A stretch of 64,000 nucleotides of DNA from an uncultured Bacteroidales bacterium (GCA_947306365.1 CAMZGD010000002.1:124001-188000); one strand, 5' to 3'. Shown: positions 25,171-34,483, counted from the first letter of the stretch. The notes: a model not told the origin generated them from the letters alone. Numbers and translations are program-made.

Positions 25171-26154
25171 TCAGTGCCAGGAGTAGATGATGGCTTCCAC
25201 CTGCCGGAGGTAGTCCCGCTTGTCGTATTTCGGGGCATAGACGAAGCCCTCGATCACGATCACGTCCTTGCCGTCCTGGCTGCGGAATGCGTCGCTGATG
25301 AACGGGCCGCCCATATAGTCGTTCTGGGTCTCCCAGAGCGAACGGATTTCGGTGAAACTTCTGCCCCGGTAGGTCTTCTGCCAGTAGCCGGGCGTGATCA
25401 CGGGATTGGTGATCATATAGCTGCCGTCGAGCGAGCCGGGCACGTTCTCCTTCATCACTTCGTTCCGTTTCGCGACCAGCGCTTCCCGGGTGAACTGTTC
25501 TTCTCCGGTGTAGGGGAACCGGTAGATGAAGATGCCCTGGGTGGTGTAGGTGGTCTCATAGGAAATCCACGCGAAGTTGTCGGTCCGCTTCTTCAGCGAG
25601 TAGGACGACGGGAACCACGGACTGCCTCCGAACTGGCCCCGGATGAGCGAGGCAAGGCCCTCGTTCGGGAAGCTCTTGGCATTGATGATGACCCGTTCCC
25701 GCTCCGCATCCTCGAAGGTCTCGCAGATCTTCTCGTCGTGCGAAAGGATGATTTCGGCCGCGGACGCCTCGTCGGGGGCGAAGACCGTGATCATCGTCTG
25801 GGGCTCCGCCCAAACGTTCTTGTTGATGACCAGTTTCTTGTCGCAGGTGTCGGCCAGGTGGACGTACAGGATGTTGCGGTGGAAGCGGAACACGTTGACG
25901 AACCCCTCGGGCGGCACGTTGTAGATCCGGTACTTGCTTTCTTTCTGCGGGGTGTAGGGATACTCCGCCTGCAGGACGGTGCGGATGGCGTTGCCGACTT
26001 CGGACGCCCAGAGTGCCTTGGAGGAAACGATCTCCACTTCGCCGGCCTTGCCGCTGATGGCGGGGAGAAGCTGCGGTTTCTTTTCTTTGGAGCAGGCGAC
26101 CGCCAGGAGCAGGAGCCCCGGTAGCAGGACGGTCAGGATGGAAATTCTTTTCAT
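25171..26154 (-). CDS. DUF4837 family lipoprotein
   Basis: 327 residues. Signal peptide with lipobox LAVAC. The body (ALWASEVGNAIRTVLQAEYP, then VINKNVWAEPQTMITVFAP) matches the DUF4837 family as I know it, widespread in Bacteroidota and often found downstream of rseP and dxr, as here. Function unknown; likely an envelope protein. A second in-frame ATG at 26166 is possible. It is the last gene of a minus-strand operon with M23-like, dxr and rseP. Confidence 0.85.
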   Translation of the reverse strand: MKRISILTVLLPGLLLLAVACSKEKKPQLLPAISGKAGEVEIVSSKALWASEVGNAIRTVLQAEYPYTPQKESKYRIYNVPPEGFVNVFRFHRNILYVHLADTCDKKLVINKNVWAEPQTMITVFAPDEASAAEIILSHDEKICETFEDAERERVIINAKSFPNEGLASLIRGQFGGSPWFPSSYSLKKRTDNFAWISYETTYTTQGIFIYRFPYTGEEQFTREALVAKRNEVMKENVPGSLDGSYMITNPVITPGYWQKTYRGRSFTEIRSLWETQNDYMGGPFISDAFRSQDGKDVIVIEGFVYAPKYDKRDYLRQVEAIIYSWH

Positions 26155-26176
26155 ATCGCTGTGCATTTTATTATCG

Positions 26177-27559
26177 TCAGAAGAGGCTGCGGATGTCGTT
26201 GCCGAACGCCAGGACCATCAACAACAGCAGCAGGGTCATCCCGATCCATTCGGCGACTTCCATGAATTTGTCGGAGGGTTTCCTGCCGGTCAGCATCTCG
26301 AAGATCAGGAAGAGGATGTGTCCGCCGTCCAGGGCGGGGATCGGCAGCAGGTTCATCACGCCCAGCATGATGGAGAGCAGCGCGCAGAGCGTCCAGAACT
26401 TGTACCAGTCCCAGGAGTCGGGGAAGATGCGCCCGATGGCGATGAAGCTGCCCACCGATTTGTAGGCCTTCGTCTTGGGCGAGAAGATCAGGCCGAGTTC
26501 CTGCACATAGCCCTTGATGGTGCTCCAGGTTTTCCGGGCGCCGGCCGGGATGGCGGAGAGCAGGTTGTAATCGCGGGTGGTGACCTGGAAGTATTTGTTC
26601 AGGTCGGTGTCGAGCAGGACGCCGATCCGTCCGGCCGTATCAACCTGCAGCGGGATTTCGAGGTTCTGTTCCGTCCGGCGGACGCCGGCGGTGATCTCCA
26701 TGCCGCGGTGCTTCAGGAGTTCTTTCTGGATCTGTTGCACGATGAACATCGGCTGTCCGTCGACGCCGGTCAACGCGTCGCCGGCTTCCAGGCCGGAACC
26801 GGCGTTGGGCGAATCAGGCTGGACTTCCTTCACCACGAACGGGAAGGCCAGGTCGAACATGCCCGGCGTGTTGAGCATCGCGGGCAGATAGGCCGGGTCG
26901 ATCGACAGGGTCAGGGTGTCGCCGTCGCGGAGGACCGTCGCGCTGCGCGCCTGCGTGCGCACCAGGTCCACCTGGAGGTTGCTGAAATTCTCGGTCGGCA
27001 CGCCGTCGAACGCCAGGATGCGGTCGCCGTCGCGGAAGCCGATCTCATAGGAGAGGTCGTTGACCGCCACGCCGTACACGGCATCCTCGTTGCGCAGGAA
27101 TTCTTCGCCCCAGGTTCCGAGGATCGCCGCATAGAGCACGATGGCCAGGATGAAATTGAACAGCACGCCCCCGAACATGATGAAGAAGCGCTGCCAGGCT
27201 TTCTTCGTACGGAACTCGTAGGGCTGCGGGGGCTGCTTGAGCGCTTCGGTGTCCATCGATTCGTCGATCATGCCGGCAATCTTGCAGTAGCCGCCGAAGG
27301 GCAGCCAGCCGACGCCGTATTCCGTGTTTTCCGGATGGGCGTTCCACACCGGATCGTCGTTGGACGAGAAGAACTTGCAGTGCCATTTGCCGTCGAAGCG
27401 CTTGGCCTTGAACAGCGAACGCTTCGGGTTGAAGAAGAGGTAGAACTTCTCCACCCGGGTCTTGAACAGCTTGGCGAACGTATAGTGCCCGAATTCGTGG
27501 AAGAGGACGAGCAGCGAGAGAGCCAGGATGACCTGGATGATCTTGATCAGTACAACCAT
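26177..27559 (-). CDS. rseP: Site-2 protease, RIP metalloprotease RseP
   Basis: 460-residue inner-membrane zinc protease that cleaves transmembrane anchors such as anti-sigma factors. HEFGH at residues 21-25 in the first helix, central PDZ region (VQPDSPNAGSGLEAGD), and the C-terminal third metal-ligand motif NLLPIPALDGGHILF. Its ATG overlaps the dxr stop by 1 nt. The sequence shows full catalytic residues. Confidence 0.96.
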   Translation of the reverse strand: MVVLIKIIQVILALSLLVLFHEFGHYTFAKLFKTRVEKFYLFFNPKRSLFKAKRFDGKWHCKFFSSNDDPVWNAHPENTEYGVGWLPFGGYCKIAGMIDESMDTEALKQPPQPYEFRTKKAWQRFFIMFGGVLFNFILAIVLYAAILGTWGEEFLRNEDAVYGVAVNDLSYEIGFRDGDRILAFDGVPTENFSNLQVDLVRTQARSATVLRDGDTLTLSIDPAYLPAMLNTPGMFDLAFPFVVKEVQPDSPNAGSGLEAGDALTGVDGQPMFIVQQIQKELLKHRGMEITAGVRRTEQNLEIPLQVDTAGRIGVLLDTDLNKYFQVTTRDYNLLSAIPAGARKTWSTIKGYVQELGLIFSPKTKAYKSVGSFIAIGRIFPDSWDWYKFWTLCALLSIMLGVMNLLPIPALDGGHILFLIFEMLTGRKPSDKFMEVAEWIGMTLLLLLMVLAFGNDIRSLF

Positions 27560-28731
27560 CAGACAGCTTTTCTGTTTATGATTTCGGCGGCCAGCCGTTT
27601 CGCTTCAAAATCCGTGCTATAGATTTGCTCGAGACAGGGTTTCTCGAGGAAGGGACAACGTGCCAGGACCTCCGCGATGACATCCGGAATGTCTCCGAAA
27701 CGCAGCTTCCCTTCCAGAAAGGCGGCGACGGTCGCTTCGTTGGCCCCGTTCAGGATGCAGGTGGCGTTGCCGCCCTTCTCCAGGGCTTCGTAGGCAAGGC
27801 CGAGGCAGGGGAACCGTTCAAGGTCCGGCTGCGCGAAGTCGAGCCGGGCGAGCCGGGCGAAGTCGAGCCGGACGGTGTTCAGGTCGATGCGGCTGGGATA
27901 GGAGAGGGCGTACTGGATGGGGAGCCGCATGTCGGGCTGGCTCAGCTGGGCCATCACGCATCCGTCGGAGAACTGCACCATCGAATGGATGACCGACTGC
28001 GGATGGATCACCACCTCGATGTCTTCCGGCTCCACGCTGAAAAGCCAGCGGGCCTCGATCAGTTCCAGCCCCTTGTTCATCAGGCTGGCCGAATCGATGG
28101 TCACCTTGGCGCCCATCTTCCAGCGGGGATGGTTGAGAGCCTGGGCCGGCGTGGCGTTTGCGATCGCTTCGCGGCTGCTGTGCAGGAACGGGCCGCCCGA
28201 GCCGGTAAGCAGGATCTTTTCCAGGCGGGCGTGTTCGCCCTGCAGGCACTGGAAGATCGCGGAATGCTCCGAGTCGACCGGAAGGATCGGGGCGCCGTAT
28301 CTGCGGGCCAGGGGCATCACCAGGGCGCCGGCCGCCACGAGCGTCTCCTTGTTGGCCAGGGCGATGGCCTTGCCCGCCTCGATGGCGGCAATGGTGGGCC
28401 GCAGCCCGCTGAAGCCGACCATTGCCGTAAGGACGATGTCGACGGCCGGGTCGCGGACCAGTTCGCAGAGGGAGTCGATGCCCGTGAATACCTTGATGTA
28501 GAGCGGATCGAGTGCGGCGGCCACCTCGTCGTACAGGTCGGGGTTGCAGATCACCACGCTTGCCGGGTTGAACTTGCGGGCCTGTTCGATGAGCAGGCGG
28601 CTGTTGTTGTTGGCGGACAGCAGCTCCACGACGAAGCGGTCGGGGTGCTGTCCGACCACGTCGAGGGCCTGGGTGCCGATCGACCCGGTTGAACCGAGGA
28701 TGGCGAGATGTCTCTTGGGTGGTTGTTCCAT
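27559..28731 (-). CDS. dxr: 1-deoxy-D-xylulose 5-phosphate reductoisomerase
   Basis: Second enzyme of the MEP isoprenoid pathway, NADPH-dependent, cytosolic. 390 residues (usual about 390-400). Rossmann motif LGSTGSIGTQALDVV; metal/substrate motifs PVDSEHSAIFQCLQG, LTGSGGPF and MGAKVTIDSASLMNKGLE. It overlaps the M23-like gene upstream and rseP downstream by one base each, so it is tightly coupled. Confidence 0.97.
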   Translation of the reverse strand: MEQPPKRHLAILGSTGSIGTQALDVVGQHPDRFVVELLSANNNSRLLIEQARKFNPASVVICNPDLYDEVAAALDPLYIKVFTGIDSLCELVRDPAVDIVLTAMVGFSGLRPTIAAIEAGKAIALANKETLVAAGALVMPLARRYGAPILPVDSEHSAIFQCLQGEHARLEKILLTGSGGPFLHSSREAIANATPAQALNHPRWKMGAKVTIDSASLMNKGLELIEARWLFSVEPEDIEVVIHPQSVIHSMVQFSDGCVMAQLSQPDMRLPIQYALSYPSRIDLNTVRLDFARLARLDFAQPDLERFPCLGLAYEALEKGGNATCILNGANEATVAAFLEGKLRFGDIPDVIAEVLARCPFLEKPCLEQIYSTDFEAKRLAAEIINRKAV

Positions 28732-29513
28732 CAGAATGCGATGTAGAGTGCGGGATCCACCGGCTGGTTCTTATGGCGGAGTTCCAGAAGGATATGGGCC
28801 TGGGAGAGTTCGCCGGTCTCGCCGACCACGGCGATGGCGCTGCCGGCTTTCACGCGTTCGCCGACGCTCTTGAGCAGTTTGCCGGCGTGGCGGTAGATCG
28901 AAGTCAGGTCGTTGTCATGCTGCATCTTCAGGGTGCAGCCTTCCAGCTCGCTCCATTCTTCCGAGACGATGAGGCCGTCGAGCACGGCGCTCACCTGTGT
29001 CCCGGAGGGTGCCGTCACTTCCACGTACGGATGGCTTCCGGTCCGGCTGAACGCTTCCTTGACCGTCCCCTTCAGCGGCCGGGTGAACTTGAGGCCTTCC
29101 AGGGCTTCGATCCGGCCCGGGACGGGCGCGGCGGTCCGTTCGGCGTCCAGCTGTTCCACCTGGGCGCGCAGCAGCGAGTCGCTGGCCTCGAAGGCGGCCT
29201 GCCGGTCTGCGTCGATTTCGGTCTCTTCACGGGCAATCCAGACGGAATCGATGGGGAGCGGCTCCCGTCCGGTGGCGACGCGCTGGATGTTGGCCACCTG
29301 GAAAGCCCACAGGTTGATGACCTTCTCCAGGGAATCGATCTTGCGGTAGTTCTCGAGGGCGGCCTGCCGGGTTTCCCGGGAAGGATAGCCGGGGATGGTC
29401 CGACGGAGCGGTGTATGGGCGATGAGCAGGTAGGCAAGCAGCATTGCCACAAGCCCGAAGGCTCCGTAGGAAAGCAGTCCCCGCCTGTCGAATTTTCTTT
29501 CTTTTTTTGGCAT
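28731..29513 (-). CDS. M23/LytM-domain envelope protein, catalytically degenerate
   Basis: 260 residues. One N-terminal membrane anchor (YGAFGLVAMLLAYLLIAH), a helical/coiled-coil region (residues 45-135), and a C-terminal LytM beta fold. The zinc motifs are altered: HxxxD is SHPYVEV (no Asp) and the final HxH is AHILLEL (second His missing). It therefore probably cannot cleave peptidoglycan itself and may act as an EnvC/NlpD-like activator or scaffold. It is the first gene of the dxr-rseP operon. Confidence 0.82.
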   Translation of the reverse strand: MPKKERKFDRRGLLSYGAFGLVAMLLAYLLIAHTPLRRTIPGYPSRETRQAALENYRKIDSLEKVINLWAFQVANIQRVATGREPLPIDSVWIAREETEIDADRQAAFEASDSLLRAQVEQLDAERTAAPVPGRIEALEGLKFTRPLKGTVKEAFSRTGSHPYVEVTAPSGTQVSAVLDGLIVSEEWSELEGCTLKMQHDNDLTSIYRHAGKLLKSVGERVKAGSAIAVVGETGELSQAHILLELRHKNQPVDPALYIAF

Positions 29514-29522
29514 AGATTTCCT

Positions 29523-29530
29523 TAACTTTG
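29523..29530 (+). promoter_or_regulatory. -7 promoter box of ruvX-def
   Basis: TAACTTTG (then C), only 6 nt before the ruvX ATG, predicting a leaderless or nearly leaderless mRNA. Confidence 0.5.
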
Positions 29531-29536
29531 CAAAAT

Positions 29537-29962
29537 ATGGACAGAATCATAGGAATTGATTACGGAAGAAAGCGGGTGGGGGTTGCGGCCAGCGACCCGC
29601 TGCGGATTTTCGCTTCCGCCCTGGAGACTGTCCCGTCTGCAAAGATAATAGATTATCTGAAAAGATATGCTGAAAACGAGACCATCCGGCGCTTCGTCGT
29701 AGGCTATCCGATGAACCTCGACAACACCCCGTCGGAGGCCGCCCGCGACGTAGACCAGTTCCTGCATCTGCTGAAGAAACACTTTCCGCAGGTTCCCGTC
29801 ACCCTTGAGGACGAGCGCTTCACGTCGGTGCTCGCCCACCGGGCGATGATCGACGGCGGCGTGAAAAAAATGGACCGGCGGGACAAGTCGGCCGTGGACA
29901 AGGTGAGCGCGGCACTGATCCTGCAGACGTACCTCGACCGGAACAATCCCGAGACGCTATGA
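29537..29962 (+). CDS. ruvX: Putative pre-16S rRNA nuclease / Holliday junction resolvase-like YqgF
   Basis: 141 residues with an RNase H-like fold: IIGIDYGRKRVGVAASDP at the N-terminus (first catalytic Asp), VVGYPMNLDNTP and the C-terminal DRRDKSAVDKVSAALILQ with the last Asp. In E. coli YqgF matures the 5' end of 16S rRNA. The ATG at 29537 is chosen, supported by the promoter box just upstream. Its end overlaps def by 4 nt. Confidence 0.93.
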   Translation: MDRIIGIDYGRKRVGVAASDPLRIFASALETVPSAKIIDYLKRYAENETIRRFVVGYPMNLDNTPSEAARDVDQFLHLLKKHFPQVPVTLEDERFTSVLAHRAMIDGGVKKMDRRDKSAVDKVSAALILQTYLDRNNPETL

Positions 29963-30519
29963 TTCTACCGATATACCTGTATGGCTCCCAGGTCCTGCGC
30001 ACGGCTGCGCAGGACGCCGACCTTTCCGACCGGGAAGGCCTCAGACAATTTGTGGCGGACATGATCGAGACCATGCACCACGCGGACGGATGCGGCCTGG
30101 CCGCACCCCAGGTGGGCGTTTCCAGGCGCATCCTGGTGGTCGACGGCAACGACCTTTCCGACCGGTTCCCCGAACTCAAGGGCTTTCACCGCGAGATGAT
30201 CAATCCCCGTTTCACTTTCGAGAGCGAGACGACCTGCTCCTATGAGGAGGGCTGCCTGAGCATCCCCAATGTCGATGCGGAGATCTCGCGTCCGGAAAAG
30301 ATACGGGTGCGCTATGTCAATCTCGATTTCGAGGAGGTGGAGGAATCGTTCGAGGGCTTCGCCGCCCGGATGATCCAGCACGAGATGGACCACCTCGACG
30401 GCGTCCTCTTCACCGACCACGCTTCGCCCATCCGCCGCAAGATGCTTACCGGAAAGCTGATGAACATCAGCCGGGGCAACGTCCGCACCCGCTATCGCGT
30501 CAAGACAGATAAAAAATGA
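29959..30519 (+). CDS. def: Peptide deformylase
   Basis: Removes the formyl group from nascent N-terminal methionine. 186 residues. Motif 1 GLAAPQVG at 46-53; motif 2 EEGCLSIP with metal ligand C99; motif 3 QHEMDHL with H141, E142 and H145. All catalytic residues are present. ATGA overlap with ruvX; the mutase gene follows after 4 nt. Confidence 0.97.
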   Translation: MILPIYLYGSQVLRTAAQDADLSDREGLRQFVADMIETMHHADGCGLAAPQVGVSRRILVVDGNDLSDRFPELKGFHREMINPRFTFESETTCSYEEGCLSIPNVDAEISRPEKIRVRYVNLDFEEVEESFEGFAARMIQHEMDHLDGVLFTDHASPIRRKMLTGKLMNISRGNVRTRYRVKTDKK

Positions 30520-30523
30520 CGAT

Positions 30524-31876
30524 ATGAAACTGAAAGCATTCCACGCCTACGACATCCGCGGGAATTTCGGTACGGACCTCACCCCCGAACTCGCGTACAA
30601 GGTGGCGTATTTCCTGCCTGAACTGCTCGACACGCAACGGGTGCTGCTGGGCCGCGACATGCGGCTTTCCTCGCCCGCGCTGCACGAGGCCGTGCTCAGC
30701 GGCCTGCTCGACGCCGGCGCCGAAGTCTACGACCTGGGGCTGAGTACGACGCCGTTCGTCTACTATGTGACGGCCCGACACGGTTTCAAGGCCTCCATCC
30801 AGATCACGGCTTCCCACAACCCGAAGGAAGACAACGGACTGAAAGTTTCGCGCGAACTGGCCCTGCCGGTCGGGTACGACACCGGCCTGGGCACTGTCGA
30901 ACGCTGGATCCTGGAAGACCGGCCCACGCCGCCGGCGGAACAGCGCGGCACGGTCCGCGACTATGATGTCCGGGCGGAATACGTGGAATTCCTGCAGGGA
31001 TTCCTGCAGGATTTTTCCAACCTGAAGATCGGTATGGACTGCTCCAATGGCATGGCTTCCCTGTTTGTCCATCAGCTCTTCGGCGAGCAGCCCGTCTATC
31101 TGTACGACACCCTCGACGGCAGTTTTCCCAACCATGAAGCCAATCCGTTCCAGCCTGAAAACGTGGTGGACCTGCAGAAACTGGTCATTGCCGAAAAGTG
31201 TGACATCGGTGTCATCTACGACGGCGATGCCGACCGGGTGATGTTCGTCGACGAAACGGGCCGTTTCATCGCGCCCGACCTGATCATCGCCCTGTTGGGC
31301 GAATACTTCATCAAGGAGAAGGGCCTGACCGGCACCGTGCTGCAGGACATCCGCAGCTCCAAGTCCGTGGCGGAATACCTGGAGCCGCTCGGCGCCCGGA
31401 TCGCGATGTGGAAGGTGGGCCGCGCATTCGCGGCGCCCCGTCTCCGCGAACTCGACGGCGTATGGGGCGGCGAGGTGGCCGGACACTACTATTTCCGGGA
31501 CTTCTTTTACAGCGACAGCGGCCTGCTGGCCTGCATCCTGGTGCTGAACATCGTCGCCCGGCTCAAGCGGGAGGGCGTCCGGTTCTCGGAGATTGTGGAC
31601 CGGATCCGGCATTATGAGAATTCGGGCGAGATCAATTTCCGCGTCGAAGACAAGCGTGCGGCGATGGATGCCGTCCGGGACCATTTCATGGCGGCCGAGA
31701 AGCATCTGGCCTATTACGACTTCGACGGATACCGCGTGGAGTTCAAGAACTGGTGGTTCAATGTGCGGCCGTCCAATACCGAGCCGTACCTGCGCTTCCT
31801 ATGCGAGGCCACGACTCTCAAGCTCTTGGAACAGAAGGTCGCGGAAGCGCGTTCCGTGATAGACCGGTTCCTGTAG
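30524..31876 (+). CDS. Phosphomannomutase/phosphoglucomutase
   Basis: 450-residue alpha-D-phosphohexomutase that interconverts mannose or glucose 6- and 1-phosphates for nucleotide-sugar synthesis. Phosphoserine loop ITASHNP with S97; metal loop DGDADRVMFVDETG; sugar-specificity loop GGEVAGHYYF, whose GEVAGH form is typical of PMM/PGM bifunctional enzymes; C-terminal phosphate-binding RPSNTEPYLR. It ends in a strong terminator that is part of a repeated element. Confidence 0.92.
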   Translation: MKLKAFHAYDIRGNFGTDLTPELAYKVAYFLPELLDTQRVLLGRDMRLSSPALHEAVLSGLLDAGAEVYDLGLSTTPFVYYVTARHGFKASIQITASHNPKEDNGLKVSRELALPVGYDTGLGTVERWILEDRPTPPAEQRGTVRDYDVRAEYVEFLQGFLQDFSNLKIGMDCSNGMASLFVHQLFGEQPVYLYDTLDGSFPNHEANPFQPENVVDLQKLVIAEKCDIGVIYDGDADRVMFVDETGRFIAPDLIIALLGEYFIKEKGLTGTVLQDIRSSKSVAEYLEPLGARIAMWKVGRAFAAPRLRELDGVWGGEVAGHYYFRDFFYSDSGLLACILVLNIVARLKREGVRFSEIVDRIRHYENSGEINFRVEDKRAAMDAVRDHFMAAEKHLAYYDFDGYRVEFKNWWFNVRPSNTEPYLRFLCEATTLKLLEQKVAEARSVIDRFL

Positions 31877-31896
31877 CCGGCTCCGGGACAGGAAAG

Positions 31897-31934
31897 TAAA
31901 AAGCGGCCCGCTTGCCAGCGGACCGCTTTTTACT
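31897..31934 (+). terminator. Intrinsic terminator of the phosphomannomutase gene
   Basis: Stem TAAAAAGCGGcCCGCT / AGCGGaCCGCTTTTTA with a 4-nt loop and a T-run. It forms the first part of the repeated element at 31897-32005 and is nearly identical to the purB terminator at 37233-37269. Confidence 0.88.
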
Positions 31935-32005
31935 TTTAACCTAAAACTTAACCTATGAAAAAACCATTTGTCTGTAGATTAGGCAAAGGTCGTGCCAGAA
32001 AGGGG
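31897..32005 (+). repeat. Copy 1 of a repeated terminator-leader-micro-ORF element
   Basis: 68 bp (31897-31964) match 37202-37269 in reverse complement with a single mismatch in the hairpin loop. Similarity continues for about 45 more bases at lower identity. The order is terminator hairpin, a spacer containing AACCTAAAACTTAACCT, then an ATG (31955) opening a 27-codon frame that begins MKKPFVCRLGKGRAR and ends at 32038 inside rimM antisense. The spacer's CTTAACCTA can pair imperfectly with TAGATTAGG downstream. Confidence 0.85.
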
Positions 32006-32012
32006 ATCCCGG

Positions 32013-32474
32013 TTAAAGCAATCCTTCGGGAATGGTGAGGGTGATCACGTCGCCGCGGATGCCGGCAATGAGGTCCTCGTGAAGCGGAAGCAGCACGTCC
32101 CCGCCTGTTTCCGTGGCGACCGTGATGACGGCATTGCCGCCGAAATCGCTGAAGTCGACGATCGTGCCGACGATGCGGCGGGAGCGGCGGTCACGGACGC
32201 GCAGGCCGACCAGTGCATCCTCTTCTTCCGGATCCTCCTGCGAAAGCGTCACTTCGCGTCCCACCAGCTCCTCGGCCTCGGCCAGGGAGTCGATGTCCTG
32301 GAACTTCACGATGAAACGGTTTCCTTTCGCCTGCACAGATTCCATATAAAAAGGAACCGGCAGTCCATCGAATGCGATGAATACCGGTTCCTGGCTCTTC
32401 AAATCCTGCGGGTCGTCGTTCGAGCGGCTCAACACCACTTCGCCGGACGCGCCCCAGGATTTCTGCACCTTCAT
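32013..32474 (-). CDS. rimM: 16S rRNA processing protein RimM
   Basis: 153 residues. The N-terminal RimM barrel (SWGASGEVVLSRSNDD to REVTLSQEDP) is followed by the PRC-barrel region (VGLRVRDRRSRRIVGTIVDF and VLLPLHEDLIAGI). It assists 30S head maturation near S19. The N-terminus is several residues shorter than usual, and no earlier start fits because rpsP ends 8 nt upstream. The rpsP-rimM order is the classical one. Confidence 0.92.
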   Translation of the reverse strand: MKVQKSWGASGEVVLSRSNDDPQDLKSQEPVFIAFDGLPVPFYMESVQAKGNRFIVKFQDIDSLAEAEELVGREVTLSQEDPEEEDALVGLRVRDRRSRRIVGTIVDFSDFGGNAVITVATETGGDVLLPLHEDLIAGIRGDVITLTIPEGLL

Positions 32475-32482
32475 TCCGAAAA

Positions 32483-33040
32483 CTACGCTTCCGGCGTTTC
32501 AGCGGGTGCTTCTGCTTCGGCAGCGGCGGCAGCGGCTTCTTCAGCGGCAGCCTTTGCAGCGGCCTCGGCGGCAGCGGCGATCTCAGCCTTCTTCTTGGCG
32601 ATCGCTTCTGCGCGCTCCTCGTTGACCTTGGCCTCGGCCTTGACGGCAGCCTTGGCAGCCTCCACGGCGTCGTTGGCGATGCGCTGCTTCTTCGATGCGA
32701 GCTTGGAATCCTTCTGGTTCTTCCAGGCGTTGAAGCGGCGCGCTGCCTCCTCCTCGGAGAATGCGCCCTTGGCCACGCCGCCCTGCAGGTGTTTCTTCAG
32801 CAGGATACCCTCATAGGAGAGGATCCGGCGGGCGGTGGTGGTCGGCTGGGCTCCCTTGTTGAGCCAGTCGAGTGCCCGTTCACCGTCGAGGACGATGGTG
32901 GCGGGGTTGGTGTTCGGGTTGTAGATGCCGATCTGTTCGATCAGACGGCCGTCACGCGGTGCACGTGCGTCGGCCACGACGATGTGGAAGAAGGAATAGT
33001 TCTTCTTGCCGTGACGCGAAAGACGAATTTTTACAGCCAT
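32483..33040 (-). CDS. rpsP: 30S ribosomal protein S16 with long Ala/Glu-rich tail
   Basis: 185 residues. The first about 85 ([20 protein letters not shown] onward, including GIYNPNTNP and [15 protein letters not shown]) are normal S16. The remaining about 100 residues form a charged helix and then a tail almost entirely of Ala and Glu. Long S16 tails are common in Bacteroidota; the role is unknown. A TATATTTG box at 33112-33119 and a 5' leader of about 65 nt lie upstream. Confidence 0.95.
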   Translation of the reverse strand: MAVKIRLSRHGKKNYSFFHIVVADARAPRDGRLIEQIGIYNPNTNPATIVLDGERALDWLNKGAQPTTTARRILSYEGILLKKHLQGGVAKGAFSEEEAARRFNAWKNQKDSKLASKKQRIANDAVEAAKAAVKAEAKVNEERAEAIAKKKAEIAAAAEAAAKAAAEEAAAAAAEAEAPAETPEA

Positions 33041-33111
33041 TCTTGCAAATGCTTAAAGTTAGTAATCAGTTCAATAATTGTAACTTCCCTATCTTCTCGA
33101 GAAAGGGCCTG

Positions 33112-33119
33112 CAAATATA
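33112..33119 (-). promoter_or_regulatory. -7 promoter box of rpsP-rimM
   Basis: TATATTTG (then C) on the minus strand, 71 nt upstream of the rpsP ATG. The leader contains a TTCTCGAGAA palindrome that could form a small hairpin. Confidence 0.45.
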
Positions 33120-33148
33120 CGGATTATTTTTGAAAAACAAATTTTTCG

Positions 33149-34474
33149 TCAGAGGACGTCGACGACCCGCTGCATATGGTTGCCGTTCGAGCCCTTGATG
33201 AGGATCGTGCGTCCCTGGACGGGGTTCTCCTGGAGGAAGGCCTTGAGCGCCTCGATGTCGGGGAACGCCTTGACCTGTTTCGGATCGGCGTGGAGCGTCC
33301 GCGAGGCACGGCTGAATTCTTCTCCGACGAGGAAGACGGCCGGCGCGGTGCCCATCGCCTGCTGCAGCACGGCGCGGTGTTCCTCGGAAGATTCCTGGCC
33401 GAGTTCCAGCATATCGCCCAGCATCAGCATCTTGTCGGGGAAGTCGATGAGCGCGAAATTGTCGAGGGCCGCCCGCATGCTGGACGGGTTGGCGTTGTAG
33501 GCGTCGATCACCAGCGTGTTGTGCCCGGTCCTGACCAGCTGGCTGCGGCTGTTGGACGGCGTATAGGCCTCGATGGCGGCGACCGCCTTGTGGAAGGGCA
33601 CTTCGAAATGGGCGCCGATGGCCAGGGCGGCCATCACGTTGTCGGCATTGTAGGCGCCGACCAGGTGTGTCGTGATGGTCACCGGCTTTCCGTCGTGCTC
33701 GAGTTCGAGCCGCAGGAACGGCGCTTCCGTCGTAGCCGGAAGGATTTTCACGTTCTGTTCCCGGACGCCGTACTTGCGGGTGCGTAGCCCCTGCCGGTGC
33801 GATACCATTTCGCAGAGGTGCTCGTTGTCGGCATTGTAGAAGACGATGCCGCCGCGCTGGCGCAGGATGTCGTAGAGTTCGCCCTTGGCTTTCTTGACGC
33901 CTTCGAACGAGCCGAAGCCCTCCAGGTGCGCCTTCCCGACGGTGGTGATCAGTCCGCAGGTGGGCTGGACGATCTTCGTCAGTGCGGCGATTTCGCCCGG
34001 TGCGCTGGCGCCCATCTCCACGATGGCCAGTTCGGTCTGCTCGTCGATCCGGAAAAGGGTGAGCGGTACGCCGATATGGTTGTTGAAATTGTCCTGGGTG
34101 GCGACGATGTCGTATTTTTTGGCCAGTACGGCGGCGACCAGCTCCTTGGTCGTCGTCTTGCCGTTGGTGCCCGTGATGCCGATCACCGGGATGTCGAACT
34201 GCCGCCGGTGGTAGGCCGCCAGTTTCTGGAGCATCTCCAGGGAATTTTCGACTACGATGCATTTCCGGCCCCGGTAGGCCGTGCCTTCAAGCAGGAAACG
34301 GTCGACTACGGCATAGCGGGCGCCTGCCTTGAGCGCATCGAGGGCAAAATCGTTGCCGTCGAATTTGTCGCCTTTCAGGGCAAAGAAAATCGCGCCGTCC
34401 TTGATCTTGCGGCTGTCTGTCGTGATTCCCGAACTCCTTTTGAAAAGGGCGTACAACTCCTCTACTGATATCAT
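33149..34474 (-). CDS. murF: UDP-N-acetylmuramoyl-tripeptide--D-alanyl-D-alanine ligase
   Basis: Cytosolic Mur ligase that adds D-Ala-D-Ala in peptidoglycan precursor synthesis. 441 residues. N-terminal UDP-binding domain (GITTDSRKIKDGAIFFALKG), ATP-binding GITGTNGKTTTKEL, and central/C-terminal Mur ligase blocks (IVEMGASAPGEIAAL, LVIDAYNANPSSMRAAL). Follows dut and the flippase gene on the minus strand with a 9-nt gap. Confidence 0.96.
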   Translation of the reverse strand: MISVEELYALFKRSSGITTDSRKIKDGAIFFALKGDKFDGNDFALDALKAGARYAVVDRFLLEGTAYRGRKCIVVENSLEMLQKLAAYHRRQFDIPVIGITGTNGKTTTKELVAAVLAKKYDIVATQDNFNNHIGVPLTLFRIDEQTELAIVEMGASAPGEIAALTKIVQPTCGLITTVGKAHLEGFGSFEGVKKAKGELYDILRQRGGIVFYNADNEHLCEMVSHRQGLRTRKYGVREQNVKILPATTEAPFLRLELEHDGKPVTITTHLVGAYNADNVMAALAIGAHFEVPFHKAVAAIEAYTPSNSRSQLVRTGHNTLVIDAYNANPSSMRAALDNFALIDFPDKMLMLGDMLELGQESSEEHRAVLQQAMGTAPAVFLVGEEFSRASRTLHADPKQVKAFPDIEALKAFLQENPVQGRTILIKGSNGNHMQRVVDVL

Positions 34475-34483
34475 GGCTCGTCG

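Noticed and set aside
23965..33060. A shared 15-mer (ATTACTAACTTTAAG) before upp and near rpsP
   Set aside because: In the first case half of it is the end of radC; with only two sites it is likely chance plus a weak promoter-like TAACTTTA.
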